Positions 25,278 through 33,083 of a DNA stretch of 64,000 nt are shown piece by piece. Below the pieces are notes generated by a model. The model ran no database searches, was not told where the DNA came from, and was given only the letters and a program-made list of their open reading frames with translations. The stretch lies in contig HE978651.1 of NCBI GenBank assembly GCA_000285855.2, positions 663,219 to 727,218 of the forward strand. The letters run 5' to 3'. The position numbers were made by a program, and so were the translations under genes. This DNA is from Ruminococcus sp. JC304. Lineage in GTDB: Bacteria > Bacillota > Clostridia > Lachnospirales > Lachnospiraceae. Numbering within the stretch: position 1 is the first letter of the stretch; the number at the start of each line of letters is the position of its first letter.

Positions 25278-25306
25278 TTGCAATCTGTTCGGGATATTTT
25301 TATAAT
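25278..25306 (+). promoter_or_regulatory. sigma-A promoter of MerR-family gene
   Basis: TTGCAA, 17-bp spacer, TATAAT. Transcription would start about 25312-25314, on top of the nearest ATG, which is why a downstream TTG is preferred as start. Confidence 0.75.
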
Positions 25307-25335
25307 AAAATATGCATCGGACAGGAGGGATAGCA

Positions 25336-25803
25336 TTGGAACAGAAATATACTGTGACTCAGGCAGCGGAAATCCTGGGAGTGAGAACTTCTGTTCTCAG
25401 ATACTGGGAGGAGGAACTGCAGCTGCGTATCAGCAGAAATGCACAGGGACATCGTTACTACACAGGATATGATATTACTCTTCTGGCTAATATAAAAGAA
25501 CTGAAGAAAAGAGGGCTGGCACTTCGGGCGATCAGAGAACTGCTTCCGAAAATTGCCTGTACTGAGCCGGGAGACGGAAACAGTAAGGTAAAGCTTCTGG
25601 AAACTTCACAGGAAAGGGACAACAGGATTCTTGAATTTCAGAAAATCATGGAGAGGTTGATCGATCAGGAACTCCGGATGAAGAGAGAGGGAGAAATACA
25701 GTGTCGCAATCTGGATGAGGCCATACGAAACAGACAGCTTGCAAGAAAAGAAGCGGCAGCAGCCCAGGAGAAAAAGTCCAGAAAAAAACACAGAACAGCA
25801 TAA
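25336..25803 (+). CDS. MerR-family transcriptional regulator
   Basis: 155 residues from TTG 25336, chosen because AGGAGGG lies seven bases upstream and the ATG at 25312 coincides with the predicted transcription start. The N-terminal winged helix is clear (YTVTQAAEILGVRTSVLRYWEEELQLRISRNAQGHRYYTGYDITLLANIKELKKRGLALRAIRELLP). A coiled-coil (about 95-150) ends in a very basic KKSRKKHRTA tail. No Cys-based metal site is seen, so the inducer is unknown. A strong terminator follows. Confidence 0.88.
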   Translation: MEQKYTVTQAAEILGVRTSVLRYWEEELQLRISRNAQGHRYYTGYDITLLANIKELKKRGLALRAIRELLPKIACTEPGDGNSKVKLLETSQERDNRILEFQKIMERLIDQELRMKREGEIQCRNLDEAIRNRQLARKEAAAAQEKKSRKKHRTA

Positions 25804-25804
25804 T

Positions 25805-25855
25805 AAAAAATTGCCGTCCTCAGTCAGATGACTGAAGACGGCAATTTTTGTTTTG
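25805..25855. terminator. bidirectional terminator between MerR gene and ferredoxin
   Basis: AAAAATTGCCGTC and GACGGCAATTTTT with a further CAGTCA/TGACTG pairing make a stem of about 20 bp flanked by A and T runs. It serves the convergent genes on both sides. Confidence 0.9.
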
Positions 25856-25886
25856 GTCAAATTACTGCAGTACAGTAATACTGATA

Positions 25887-26099
<213 letters not shown>

Positions 26100-26125
26100 T
26101 TAGTACCCTTCTGGGTTCTAGTCCT

Positions 26126-26154
26126 ATTTTAATATATAAGTCCATGGATTACAA
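26126..26154 (-). promoter_or_regulatory. sigma-A promoter of ferredoxin gene
   Basis: On the minus strand TTGTAA, 17-bp spacer, TAAAAT, about 65 bp upstream of the start. Confidence 0.65.
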
Positions 26155-26189
26155 GTATAAAATTTGATACATGGTTATAAATATATTTG

Positions 26190-26218
26190 TTGATTCCTGA
26201 TAAAATTAGTATTATAAT
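26190..26218 (+). promoter_or_regulatory. sigma-A promoter of DUF1858 gene
   Basis: TTGATT, 17-bp spacer, TATAAT. It is divergent from the ferredoxin promoter 36 bp away. Confidence 0.7.
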
Positions 26219-26305
26219 GTTACTGGGCATAAATAAACAGTAAGATTGCAATACTACCGTGTGGAAATGCCCGTATTTCTGATACAGACAAGGAGGAAAC
26301 ATATA

Positions 26306-26506
26306 ATGGCTAAAGTTACTAAAAATACGCTGATCGGACAGCTTCTGCAGATAGATCCTAATATCGCAGCAATCCTTATGAGAGCAGGAATGCATTGCAT
26401 CGGATGCCCGTCATCCCAGATGGAATCTCTGGAAGAGGCAGCCATGGTTCATGGTATGGATGTAGATGTTTTGGTTCAGCAGATCAACGATTTTCTTGGA
26501 GAATAA
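26306..26506 (+). CDS. DUF1858 domain protein (ScdA N-terminal-like)
   Basis: 66 residues from ATG 26306, supported by AAGGAGGAAACATATA. The DUF1858 pattern is present: [59 protein letters not shown]. The CIGCPSS pair of Cys is conserved and redox- or metal-related roles have been suggested for relatives joined to hemerythrin-like ScdA proteins. Here it stands alone. Divergently transcribed from the ferredoxin gene. Confidence 0.88.
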   Translation: MAKVTKNTLIGQLLQIDPNIAAILMRAGMHCIGCPSSQMESLEEAAMVHGMDVDVLVQQINDFLGE

Positions 26507-26533
26507 TTTTCAGAAAACAATAGGAAAACAAAT

Positions 26534-26577
26534 AAAAGAGGAGAACTCATATATTTCCAGTGAGTTCTCCTCTTTTG
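26534..26577. terminator. bidirectional terminator between DUF1858 gene and mecA
   Basis: AAAAGAGGAGAACTCA pairs perfectly with TGAGTTCTCCTCTTTT, 12-nt loop. A-run before and T-run after let it work for both convergent genes. Confidence 0.92.
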
Positions 26578-26611
26578 TGATTTTGATTTATGAGTGGGTT
26601 GGTAAGTCATA

Positions 26612-27361
26612 TTATAATTGTGACAATTGTAGAAGTGCAGAGGAAGAAATAATCTCTCCGTGTTCTGCAAGGTAAGCTTCGCCTGATGAGGTGAAAGCCC
26701 GGCCGCTGCCATATTCCGTAAGAATATTGCAGATTTTGTTGAATTCCTCAGGGGAGCAGGACGACTGATGGATGACCAGTTTGTAAATATCATCAGAAGG
26801 ATCCTTGTATAAGGTATTGCTTCCTGTGAAATAACCGTTCAGTCCACGGGCTGCAGCAATCACATCATCCAGATCATCGAATTCATAAAGGCGGATCAGA
26901 TTAACAGCTACATTCTCCGGGAGATCTTCTTTGCCTTTTACAGGCTCTGCAGCATCGGCTGTGCTGGATTTTTTTGAAGAATTTCTGAGTTTGGATTCAC
27001 AAAGCTTTTGAAATATATCGATAATATTGTCAGCACCGTCCAGCTGGACAGTATCAGCAGATTCCCGTCCCTTAAAGGGAGAAAATTTGGAAAAACGTGT
27101 ATCCAGTTCCTCGGGATCCTCCACTTTGGTAATGATCAGGATAATACTTTCTGTACTTACTGGAATAGCCTCGATCATCAGAGGAATGTTATCTGCCTCA
27201 AATCCGAATTGAATCTGTGCCTGCTGCATCATGTCCCGAAAAAGCTTTTTAGCTTTGTCTGTTCCATAAGCAAGTTCGCTGATACGGATCTGATGACTTT
27301 CCAGATCTTCTCTGGTTAAGGTACAGCGTATCTGATTATCATTAATTTTTTCTATTTTCAT
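26612..27361 (-). CDS. mecA: adaptor protein MecA
   Basis: 249 residues. The N-terminal target-binding domain (MKIEKINDNQIRCTLTREDLESHQIRISELAYGTDKAKKLFRDMMQQAQIQFGF) and the C-terminal ClpC-binding domain (LIRLYEFDDLDDVIAAARGLNGYFTGSNTLYKDPSDDIYKLVIHQSSCSPEEFNKICNILTEYG) are both clear, joined by an acidic and Ser-rich linker. MecA delivers substrates such as ComK-type regulators to ClpCP in Bacillus; targets here are unknown. The gene has a promoter at 27517-27546 and a leader of about 150 nt. Confidence 0.93.
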   Translation of the reverse strand: MKIEKINDNQIRCTLTREDLESHQIRISELAYGTDKAKKLFRDMMQQAQIQFGFEADNIPLMIEAIPVSTESIILIITKVEDPEELDTRFSKFSPFKGRESADTVQLDGADNIIDIFQKLCESKLRNSSKKSSTADAAEPVKGKEDLPENVAVNLIRLYEFDDLDDVIAAARGLNGYFTGSNTLYKDPSDDIYKLVIHQSSCSPEEFNKICNILTEYGSGRAFTSSGEAYLAEHGEIISSSALLQLSQL

Positions 27362-27516
27362 GTCATATCACATCCTATTCTGTTTTTATATGGTATGATG
27401 GCTACTGTTCACAGTAACATATAATGACCTACAATGCCCTGGTAAGCAGCTCAGATATAGCTGCTGTTCACTATCTGTACAGTTTACACTGTTGAATAGC
27501 TACTTATATACAGTAT

Positions 27517-27546
27517 ATTATATAACATGAAACTGTAAAATGTAAA
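27517..27546 (-). promoter_or_regulatory. sigma-A promoter of mecA with long leader
   Basis: On the minus strand TTTACA, 18-bp spacer, TATAAT. The leader to the mecA start is about 150 nt and includes AGCAGCT/AGCTGCT and CTGTTCAC inverted repeats (about 27403-27470). Confidence 0.55.
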
Positions 27547-27618
27547 GGCAAGTCATTTGCCTAATTATAAAAAATTTGGGAACAAAATCGAAAAAATTAA
27601 ACAAATTGATGAAAAGCA

Positions 27619-27646
27619 TTGCGCATAACTGTAAATGCTGTATAAT
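27619..27646 (+). promoter_or_regulatory. sigma-A promoter of structured leader RNA
   Basis: TTGCGC, 16-bp spacer, TATAAT. Transcription would start near 27653, about 300 nt upstream of the small reading frame at 27956. Confidence 0.65.
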
Positions 27647-27652
27647 GAAAAA

Positions 27653-27955
27653 CAGGAGAAAACAATCTGTCTGTAATCCATAAATATGCAGCCTGAGAGT
27701 AACCTATATCAATATTATAATATTTATTAAGCTTCACTGCCTTTTTATCCTGCAGCGTTCTTGCTGTGGCAGTGTTCAGATGAATTCCCATGAAAATAAA
27801 TTGGAGTTTGCAGAGTATTTTGTTTTTTCCGGAAACCAGTAGTGGTGCTTTCTATTATCTGACCTTATCAGCCCAGAGAGGGTGTGGTGGGTCATGGCAG
27901 GCAGCAGCCCTTCGACTCTTAACTGCCTGACTAATACAAGAAAGGAGGACAGAAT
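27653..27955 (+). ncRNA. candidate structured leader RNA of unknown class
   Basis: This 300-nt stretch has no plausible gene and contains several perfect helices: CACTGCC (27735-27741) with GGCAGTG (27768-27774) around an inner GCAGC/GCTGT; ACCA/TGGT near 27835-27846; TGACC (27860-27864) with GGTCA (27890-27894) enclosing CCC/GGG; and CAGGCAG (27898-27904) with CTGCCTG (27923-27929). The last helix ends just before the AAAGGAGG of the small frame, so it could control ribosome access. I could not match it to a riboswitch class I know. Confidence 0.45.
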
Positions 27956-28189
27956 ACGGAAAATATATCACGGGCCAGGAAACAAAACCTGCGTAAGCCT
28001 CTGGAACAGGAGTTAAAAAGGTACCAGTCTCAGGGAATATCTTTATATCTTGATGGATATCCAAGTACTCCTAAAAACATTGCAAAAGCCTGTCAGATTG
28101 CAGAAAACGGTGGTTACATGCGGGATTACATTTCAGATGAAAAGGGACAGATTGCTCGTGTCAACTTCGATTTTGTCGAAGAAAAATAA
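27956..28189 (+). CDS. 77-residue conserved-looking protein with ACG start codon
   Basis: The frame reads (M/T)ENISRARKQNLRKPLEQELKR, then YQSQGISLYLDGYPSTPKNIAKACQIAENGG and YMRDYISDEKGQIARVNFDFVEEK, then TAA. It is protein-like: compact, charged, with Gly/Pro turns. AAAGGAGG lies seven bases before ACG 27956, the spacing expected of a real start. An in-frame TAA lies eight codons upstream of the ACG and no ATG, GTG or TTG lies between, so the start is either a non-standard ACG, an ATG mutated to ACG, or a base error. I do not recognise the family. A terminator follows at 28235. Confidence 0.6.
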   Translation, partial: TENISRARKQNLRKPLEQELKRYQSQGISLYLDGYPSTPKNIAKACQIAENGGYMRDYISDEKGQIARVNFDFVEEK

Positions 28190-28234
28190 CAGAAGATAAA
28201 ACTGGTGAGCCATAAGCCTCTGCACCAGGTAAAA

Positions 28235-28302
28235 AAACAGGCTGTCCGAAATATACAGAATATTCCTCGATGTTCATAATGCCTCCGGGCAGCCTGTTTA
28301 TT
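28235..28302 (+). terminator. terminator after small frame
   Basis: AAACAGGCTG (28235-28244) pairs with CAGCCTGTTT (28290-28299) and is followed by ATTTG; the loop is long. A preceding hairpin CTGGTG/CACCAG lies at 28202-28228. The dispersed palindromic repeat begins immediately after. Confidence 0.6.
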
Positions 28303-28373
28303 TGAACGCAGATCGCGAAGCGACTGCGTTCATGAGCAAGTAGCGAAGCGGATTGCGAATGTCCGCTTTACAT
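28301..28373. repeat. dispersed palindromic repeat, copy A
   Basis: Two hairpins: GAACGCAG-a-TCGC-gaa-GCGA-CTGCGTTC (28304-28331) and AGCGGA/TCCGCT (about 28347-28366). It is nearly identical over 71 bp, one mismatch seen, to copy B at 39399-39471. Both copies begin at the T-run of a Rho-independent terminator. Confidence 0.9.
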
Positions 28374-28512
28374 ATCCCATAATAGTATGGCCCAAATGGA
28401 AAATTCAGGTAAATCTTAAAAAATTATGAAAAGTTGATTTTTGTAATGCATTTATAATAAAATATGATATAATGCTATAGTAATCAGTAATTATACCGAA
28501 AGGAAAAAAGTC

Positions 28513-30159
28513 ATGAATAAGAAAATAAAACCCGCAATTGCAGTGATTGTTCTGATTTTTCTGGTAGCAATGATCGGGCTTTTGAGTCATGTGATTATGA
28601 AACGCATTCCCACAAAAGAGAAAATGGATCTGAATGAATATTACGGAGAACTGGGGGATGGAGAAGCGGCATTGGTTCTGGGAACAGAGCTCCTGGATGC
28701 GAAGGCACTGGTAGCAGGGGAGAGAGTTTATCTTCCTCTTGATGTAGTGAATACATATTTGAATCAGAGATATTACTGGGATGCTGCCAACAAGCAGATC
28801 CTGTATGCAACACCATCAGAAGTAATTTCCGCAGCAGCTGCATCAGAGGCAGGTGACCAGGTATGGCTAAGGGATGACAGGGTGTATCTGAATCTGTCAT
28901 ATGTACAGCAGTATACAGATATTGATGCATATATATATAAAGATCCTTACCGGGTTGCGATCCAGTATCAGTTTGATAAGATCAAAACTGTAAAAGCAGA
29001 GAAAAATATAGCTGTTCGTTATCGGGGCGGAATTAAATCCAGTATTCTTACAGAAGTGAAAAAAGGAACAAAGCTCCGTCTGCTGGAGGAACTTGAGGAT
29101 TGGGATCAGGTTGCTACAGATGACGGATATATTGGATATGTGGAGAAAAAGAAAGTAGGAAAAGTGGAAGAAACTACTTTTGAACGCAATTTCCAGGGTG
29201 AAGAATATACTTATATTACCATGGATGATCCTGTGAATATGGTATGGCATCAGGTTACTTCCACAGATGCCAATGCATATCTGGAAGATGCCATTGCAAA
29301 TATGACAGGGGTGAATGTGATCTCACCAACCTGGTTTTGTCTGACAGATACAGCAGGAAATATTTCCAATATTGCAAGTGCAGATTATGTTGCCAAAGCA
29401 CATGAAAAAGGTCTGAAAGTATGGGGACTGATCGATAACTTTACTCAGGATGTAAGTACCATGGAAACTTTGTCAAATACAGCATCCAGACAGAATCTCA
29501 TAACTCAGCTGATACAGGCTGCAGTTAATGTGGGGCTGGATGGCATTAATGTGGATTTTGAGTCACTCAGTGAGGATGTGGGAATTCATTTTCTGGAATT
29601 TCTGAGAGAACTATCTGTTGAATGCCATAAAAATAATCTGGTACTTTCCGTGGATAATCCTGTTCCAGAGGATTTCACCAGCCATTATGACCGGGCTGAG
29701 CAGGGAAGAGTTGTGGATTATGTAATTATTATGGGGTACGATGAACATTATTCAGGATCTGACGCAGGATCAGTTGCATCACTGCCATGGGTAGAACAGG
29801 GAATTCAGGATACACTGGAAGAAGTACCGGCAGACCGTGTGATCAACGCAGTTCCTTTCTATACAAGATTGTGGAAAACAACAGGTGGAGCTGTTACAAG
29901 TGAGGCAATTGGCATGGACCAGGCTCAGCAGGTGATTGCCGAGAAAAATGTGGAGACTTACTGGGATAAGAATACTTCTCAGAATTATGGAACCTATGAG
30001 GAGGATAATTCCACCTATCAGATATGGCTGGAGGATGCAGAGTCTATTGCTGCCAAGGTAAAACTGGCATCCAAGTATAAGCTGGCCGGTGTGGCTGCAT
30101 GGAAGCTAGGATTTGAGAATAGCGGCATCTGGCAGGTGATCACAGATAATTTGCAGTAA
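28513..30159 (+). CDS. membrane-anchored GH18-family glycoside hydrolase with SH3 and copper-amine-oxidase-like N-terminus
   Basis: 548 residues. A signal anchor (about 7-28) is followed by a stalk domain resembling copper amine oxidase N-terminal repeats (about 60-150), an SH3-like segment (about 170-215, IAVRYRGGIKSSILTEVKKGTKLRLLEELEDWDQVATDDGYIGYVEKKKVG) and a GH18 TIM barrel. The active motif is DGINVDFESL, matching DGxxxDxE with Glu as acid/base. Relatives such as YaaH/SleL cleave N-acetylglucosamine linkages in peptidoglycan or spore cortex. The amidase gene cwlD follows 85 bp downstream, which supports a wall or cortex role. AAAGGAAAAAAGTC precedes ATG. Confidence 0.88.
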   Translation: MNKKIKPAIAVIVLIFLVAMIGLLSHVIMKRIPTKEKMDLNEYYGELGDGEAALVLGTELLDAKALVAGERVYLPLDVVNTYLNQRYYWDAANKQILYATPSEVISAAAASEAGDQVWLRDDRVYLNLSYVQQYTDIDAYIYKDPYRVAIQYQFDKIKTVKAEKNIAVRYRGGIKSSILTEVKKGTKLRLLEELEDWDQVATDDGYIGYVEKKKVGKVEETTFERNFQGEEYTYITMDDPVNMVWHQVTSTDANAYLEDAIANMTGVNVISPTWFCLTDTAGNISNIASADYVAKAHEKGLKVWGLIDNFTQDVSTMETLSNTASRQNLITQLIQAAVNVGLDGINVDFESLSEDVGIHFLEFLRELSVECHKNNLVLSVDNPVPEDFTSHYDRAEQGRVVDYVIIMGYDEHYSGSDAGSVASLPWVEQGIQDTLEEVPADRVINAVPFYTRLWKTTGGAVTSEAIGMDQAQQVIAEKNVETYWDKNTSQNYGTYEEDNSTYQIWLEDAESIAAKVKLASKYKLAGVAAWKLGFENSGIWQVITDNLQ

Positions 30160-30183
30160 ATAAATAATACAAAGGAAAAACAG

Positions 30184-30214
30184 GAATGTGTAAAATACTC
30201 TCTGGCATATATTA
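30184..30214 (+). promoter_or_regulatory. sigma-E-like promoter upstream of cwlD
   Basis: GAATGTG (30184-30190) and CATATATTA (30206-30214) with a 15-bp gap. The -10 fits CATANNNTA; the -35 match to kmATATT is partial. Bacillus cwlD is expressed during sporulation, which makes the site plausible. Confidence 0.35.
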
Positions 30215-30244
30215 AGGTGAATATGGCAGGGGGTATTTTATTTT

Positions 30245-30934
30245 TTGGAAAAGCGAGGGACAAAGCTTGTATTAATCTGTTTGTTTCTGATCGGTGTTTA
30301 TATACTGGCTCGGGAGGCTGCTCTGGTGTCCGGAAAAAACCATAACCGGGATCCCGGAAAAATGATACTGGTAGATGCAGGGCATGGTGGAACTGATCCC
30401 GGGATGATAGGGGTTGGGGGATTAAAAGAAAAGGAAATCAATCTGGAAATCGCCAATAGGCTGAAAAAAGTTCTTGAGGAAAAGGACTATTATGTGATAA
30501 TGACCAGGGAGGAAGATAAGGGGTTGTATGACAATGACTGTAAAAATCAGAAAGTCCAGGATCTTCAGAGGCGAATTGCGCTGATTGGAAAATATAAGCC
30601 TCTTTTATGTGTAAGTATTCATCAGAACAGCTATCAGGATCCTGAGGTATACGGTCCCCAGGTGTTCTATTATGAGGATTCCATACAGGGAAAGGAGCTG
30701 GCCGGTTATATTCAGGATGCGTTAAATACCTGTCTGGATGTGACAAGACCCAGGGCTCCAAAGGGAAACCGTACCTATTATCTTCTGAAACGAAGCGAAA
30801 GTGTTTTGAATATTGTAGAATGTGGCTTTTTGACCAATCCAGAGGAAGCAGAGCTGCTGCAGACATCTGAATATCAGCAGAAGGTTGCTTATGCAGTGGC
30901 ACTGGGAATTGATAAATACCTTAAAAGCACTTAA
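30245..30934 (+). CDS. cwlD: N-acetylmuramoyl-L-alanine amidase CwlD
   Basis: 229 residues. An N-terminal anchor (about 7-25) precedes an Amidase_3 domain with zinc ligands in LVDAGHGGTDPG, the Glu of KEKEINLEIANRLK and CVSIHQNSY, and the catalytic Glu in NIVECGFLTNPEE. CwlD strips peptides from muramic acid in the spore cortex, a step needed for muramic-lactam formation. The start is TTG 30245, with AGGGGG 11 bases upstream. A sigma-E-like promoter lies upstream. CwlD is the best fit by length and single-domain layout. Confidence 0.88.
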   Translation: MEKRGTKLVLICLFLIGVYILAREAALVSGKNHNRDPGKMILVDAGHGGTDPGMIGVGGLKEKEINLEIANRLKKVLEEKDYYVIMTREEDKGLYDNDCKNQKVQDLQRRIALIGKYKPLLCVSIHQNSYQDPEVYGPQVFYYEDSIQGKELAGYIQDALNTCLDVTRPRAPKGNRTYYLLKRSESVLNIVECGFLTNPEEAELLQTSEYQQKVAYAVALGIDKYLKST

Positions 30935-31062
30935 ATTGTTTCTTTTATGTGAAGTTACTTTTAAAGTGTATTTATTTTTGTTATACTGATAGAGCTAGTA
31001 ATTGCTATTATTTGAGCTTTTTGAGATTGGAAAAGAAACAGGAAAGGATAACAGAAGGCATT

Positions 31063-33051
31063 ATGCTTGGAATAATATACCTGATTTTGGCGATGCTGCT
31101 GGGTTATGAGGCATCAGCCTTTCTTATTGAAAAAGAAGAACAAAAGATATCAGTAAACAGGATCTGGCTTAAGCTTCCGGCAGCTTTTGGCACAGGAATT
31201 TTACTGCTGACATGGAGTGTTTATATTGTAGCCTGGTTTTTCAGTGTAGTGGGCGGTGTTCAAAATCCACTGCTATATGGAAATGTGATCGTGCTTGTCA
31301 GTGGGACAGTAATACTAGCAGTGATTTGGATGATCAAAAAGAAAAAAAATCATCCTTTTCTGGAAGGGAAGTTATGGGAAGATAAGAGCCGTTTCAGAAA
31401 AGAATTGATTTTATATGGATTATTGCTGGTTTTTATTACGTACATGATGTTTTATGTATTTTATATCAGGGACGGAGTGCTGTACTCAGGGCTGACAGTT
31501 TATGGAGATTATGCACCACACACAGCTATGATGAGATCTTTTTCTCTGGGAAATAATTTTCCCACCCAGTATCCCCATTATGGAGGGGCAGATGTAAAAT
31601 ATCATTTTATGTTTCAGTTTCTGGCTGGAAATCTGGAATATCTGGGGCTCAGACTGGATTTTGCCTATAATATTGTCAGCATTGGATCGCTTCTTGGTTT
31701 TCTTATGTTGCTGAGTCAGCTGGCTGTCCGGATTACCGGACGGTTTTGCTGTGGAGCGGTAACTGTCATTCTGTTTTTTTTCAGAAGCGGAGCTGCTTTT
31801 TTCAGATATGTGTGGGAACATCTTCAGACAGGGGATCTGCTGGCTGCTTTGCAGGAGAATACGTCATTTATCGGTTATACTGTAAACGAAAACTGGGGTT
31901 TATGGAATTTTAATGTGTATCTGAACCAGAGACACCTGGCATTTGGACTTTTGATCGTAACTCTGGTAATATATGTTTTTCTGGACTGGCTGGAAGCAGG
32001 AACCTCTCATAAGGAAAAAGGTTTTTCATGGTTTATACAGCGTATTTTGTCTTTACAGGCCTGGAAGAGCAGAAATCTGGAGAAGGCTTTAATTATGGGA
32101 TTGCTGCTTGGGCTGAGTGCGTTCTGGAATGGAGCGGCGGTGATTGGCGGATTACTGATTTTACTGGGATTTGCCATTTTCTCCGATGGAAAGGTTGATT
32201 ATGCGGTTACTGCAGGTACTGCAGTATTCTTTTCTTTTCTCCAGACAAAAATATTTATCCGGGGAAGTGCCATGGATACTAGACTTTATCTGGGTTTTCT
32301 GGCTGAGGAAAAAAACTTCTGGGGAGTGGTGAAGTATCTGTTCTGGATGGGAGGTATCTTTTTCCTGGGACTGATCCTGCTGGTATTCTTTATGAAAAGA
32401 AGAGAAAAAGCAATGCTTACAGGTTTTCTGTTTCCGGTAATCTTTGCTTTTGTTCTGCTGATGACACCGGATATCAATGTAAACCACAAATATATTGTGA
32501 TCGCATATGGATTTCTGAGCGTTTTCTGGGCATGGGCAATCTGTAGTCTCTGGGGCAAAAAGTTGTGGAAAAAGCTTCTGGCAGTTCTTTTAGCTGTCTG
32601 CCTGACTGCTACAGGAATCTATGATTTTGTTATTATTCTCAGGGGAAACGGAACAGGACACAGGGTGACTGTGAATATGAACAGTGATCTGACCCGGTGG
32701 CTGGCAGATCATCTTGGAAAACAGGATCTTTTACTTACTCCGGAATACAGTATGAATGAAGTGACTATGTCAGGAGTGATGCTTTACTGTGGCTGGCCTT
32801 ATTATGCCTGGTCAGCGGGATACGATACCAATTACAGAGCTGACAGGGCAGTGGAAATTTATACAGCTACAGATGAGAGTGTGTTGAGATCTGTGGTGAA
32901 AGAGGAAAAAATTACGTATATTCTTTTTGAAGAAGGATCGGAATTCGAACAGAAAGAATGTCAGGAAGCTTTGATCTCCCAAACCTTCGAGAAGGTCTAC
33001 GAGACAGAGGATAGAAGAATCCGGATCTATAAAACAATTGATGATGAATAA
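31063..33051 (+). CDS. large polytopic membrane protein, first of DUF2298-like pair
   Basis: 662 residues from ATG 31063 (upstream codons would run into a probable promoter, TTTAAA/TATACT near 30973). About twelve or more helices with a large outer loop: YSGLTVYGDYAPHTAMMRSFSLGNNFPTQYPHYGGADVKYHFMFQFLAGNLEYLGLRLDFAYN. The aromatic- and His-rich YPHYGGADVKYHF segment and the soluble C-terminal end (ITYILFEEGSEF) resemble GT-C type glycosyltransferases and the next gene's product. It is probably an envelope glycosyltransferase; the substrate is unknown. The following gene begins 32 bp downstream. Confidence 0.7.
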   Translation: MLGIIYLILAMLLGYEASAFLIEKEEQKISVNRIWLKLPAAFGTGILLLTWSVYIVAWFFSVVGGVQNPLLYGNVIVLVSGTVILAVIWMIKKKKNHPFLEGKLWEDKSRFRKELILYGLLLVFITYMMFYVFYIRDGVLYSGLTVYGDYAPHTAMMRSFSLGNNFPTQYPHYGGADVKYHFMFQFLAGNLEYLGLRLDFAYNIVSIGSLLGFLMLLSQLAVRITGRFCCGAVTVILFFFRSGAAFFRYVWEHLQTGDLLAALQENTSFIGYTVNENWGLWNFNVYLNQRHLAFGLLIVTLVIYVFLDWLEAGTSHKEKGFSWFIQRILSLQAWKSRNLEKALIMGLLLGLSAFWNGAAVIGGLLILLGFAIFSDGKVDYAVTAGTAVFFSFLQTKIFIRGSAMDTRLYLGFLAEEKNFWGVVKYLFWMGGIFFLGLILLVFFMKRREKAMLTGFLFPVIFAFVLLMTPDINVNHKYIVIAYGFLSVFWAWAICSLWGKKLWKKLLAVLLAVCLTATGIYDFVIILRGNGTGHRVTVNMNSDLTRWLADHLGKQDLLLTPEYSMNEVTMSGVMLYCGWPYYAWSAGYDTNYRADRAVEIYTATDESVLRSVVKEEKITYILFEEGSEFEQKECQEALISQTFEKVYETEDRRIRIYKTIDDE

Positions 33052-33083
33052 GTGTGACACTAAGAATGAGGAGGAAGACACAG

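Noticed and set aside
25312-25335. ATG 25312 as start of the MerR gene
   Set aside because: It coincides with the predicted transcription start and lacks a ribosome site; TTG 25336 has an ideal one.
26254-26445. Minus-strand frame opposite the DUF1858 gene
   Set aside because: Shadow of the DUF1858 gene, which has a promoter, ribosome site and family match.
27597-27791. 64-codon minus-strand frame between mecA and the small ACG gene
   Set aside because: No Shine-Dalgarno; it overlaps the leader hairpin and promoter on the other strand.
28301-28373. Insertion-sequence or transposon end
   Set aside because: No transposase, target duplication or terminal inverted repeat pair around coding DNA; better explained as a short dispersed palindrome.
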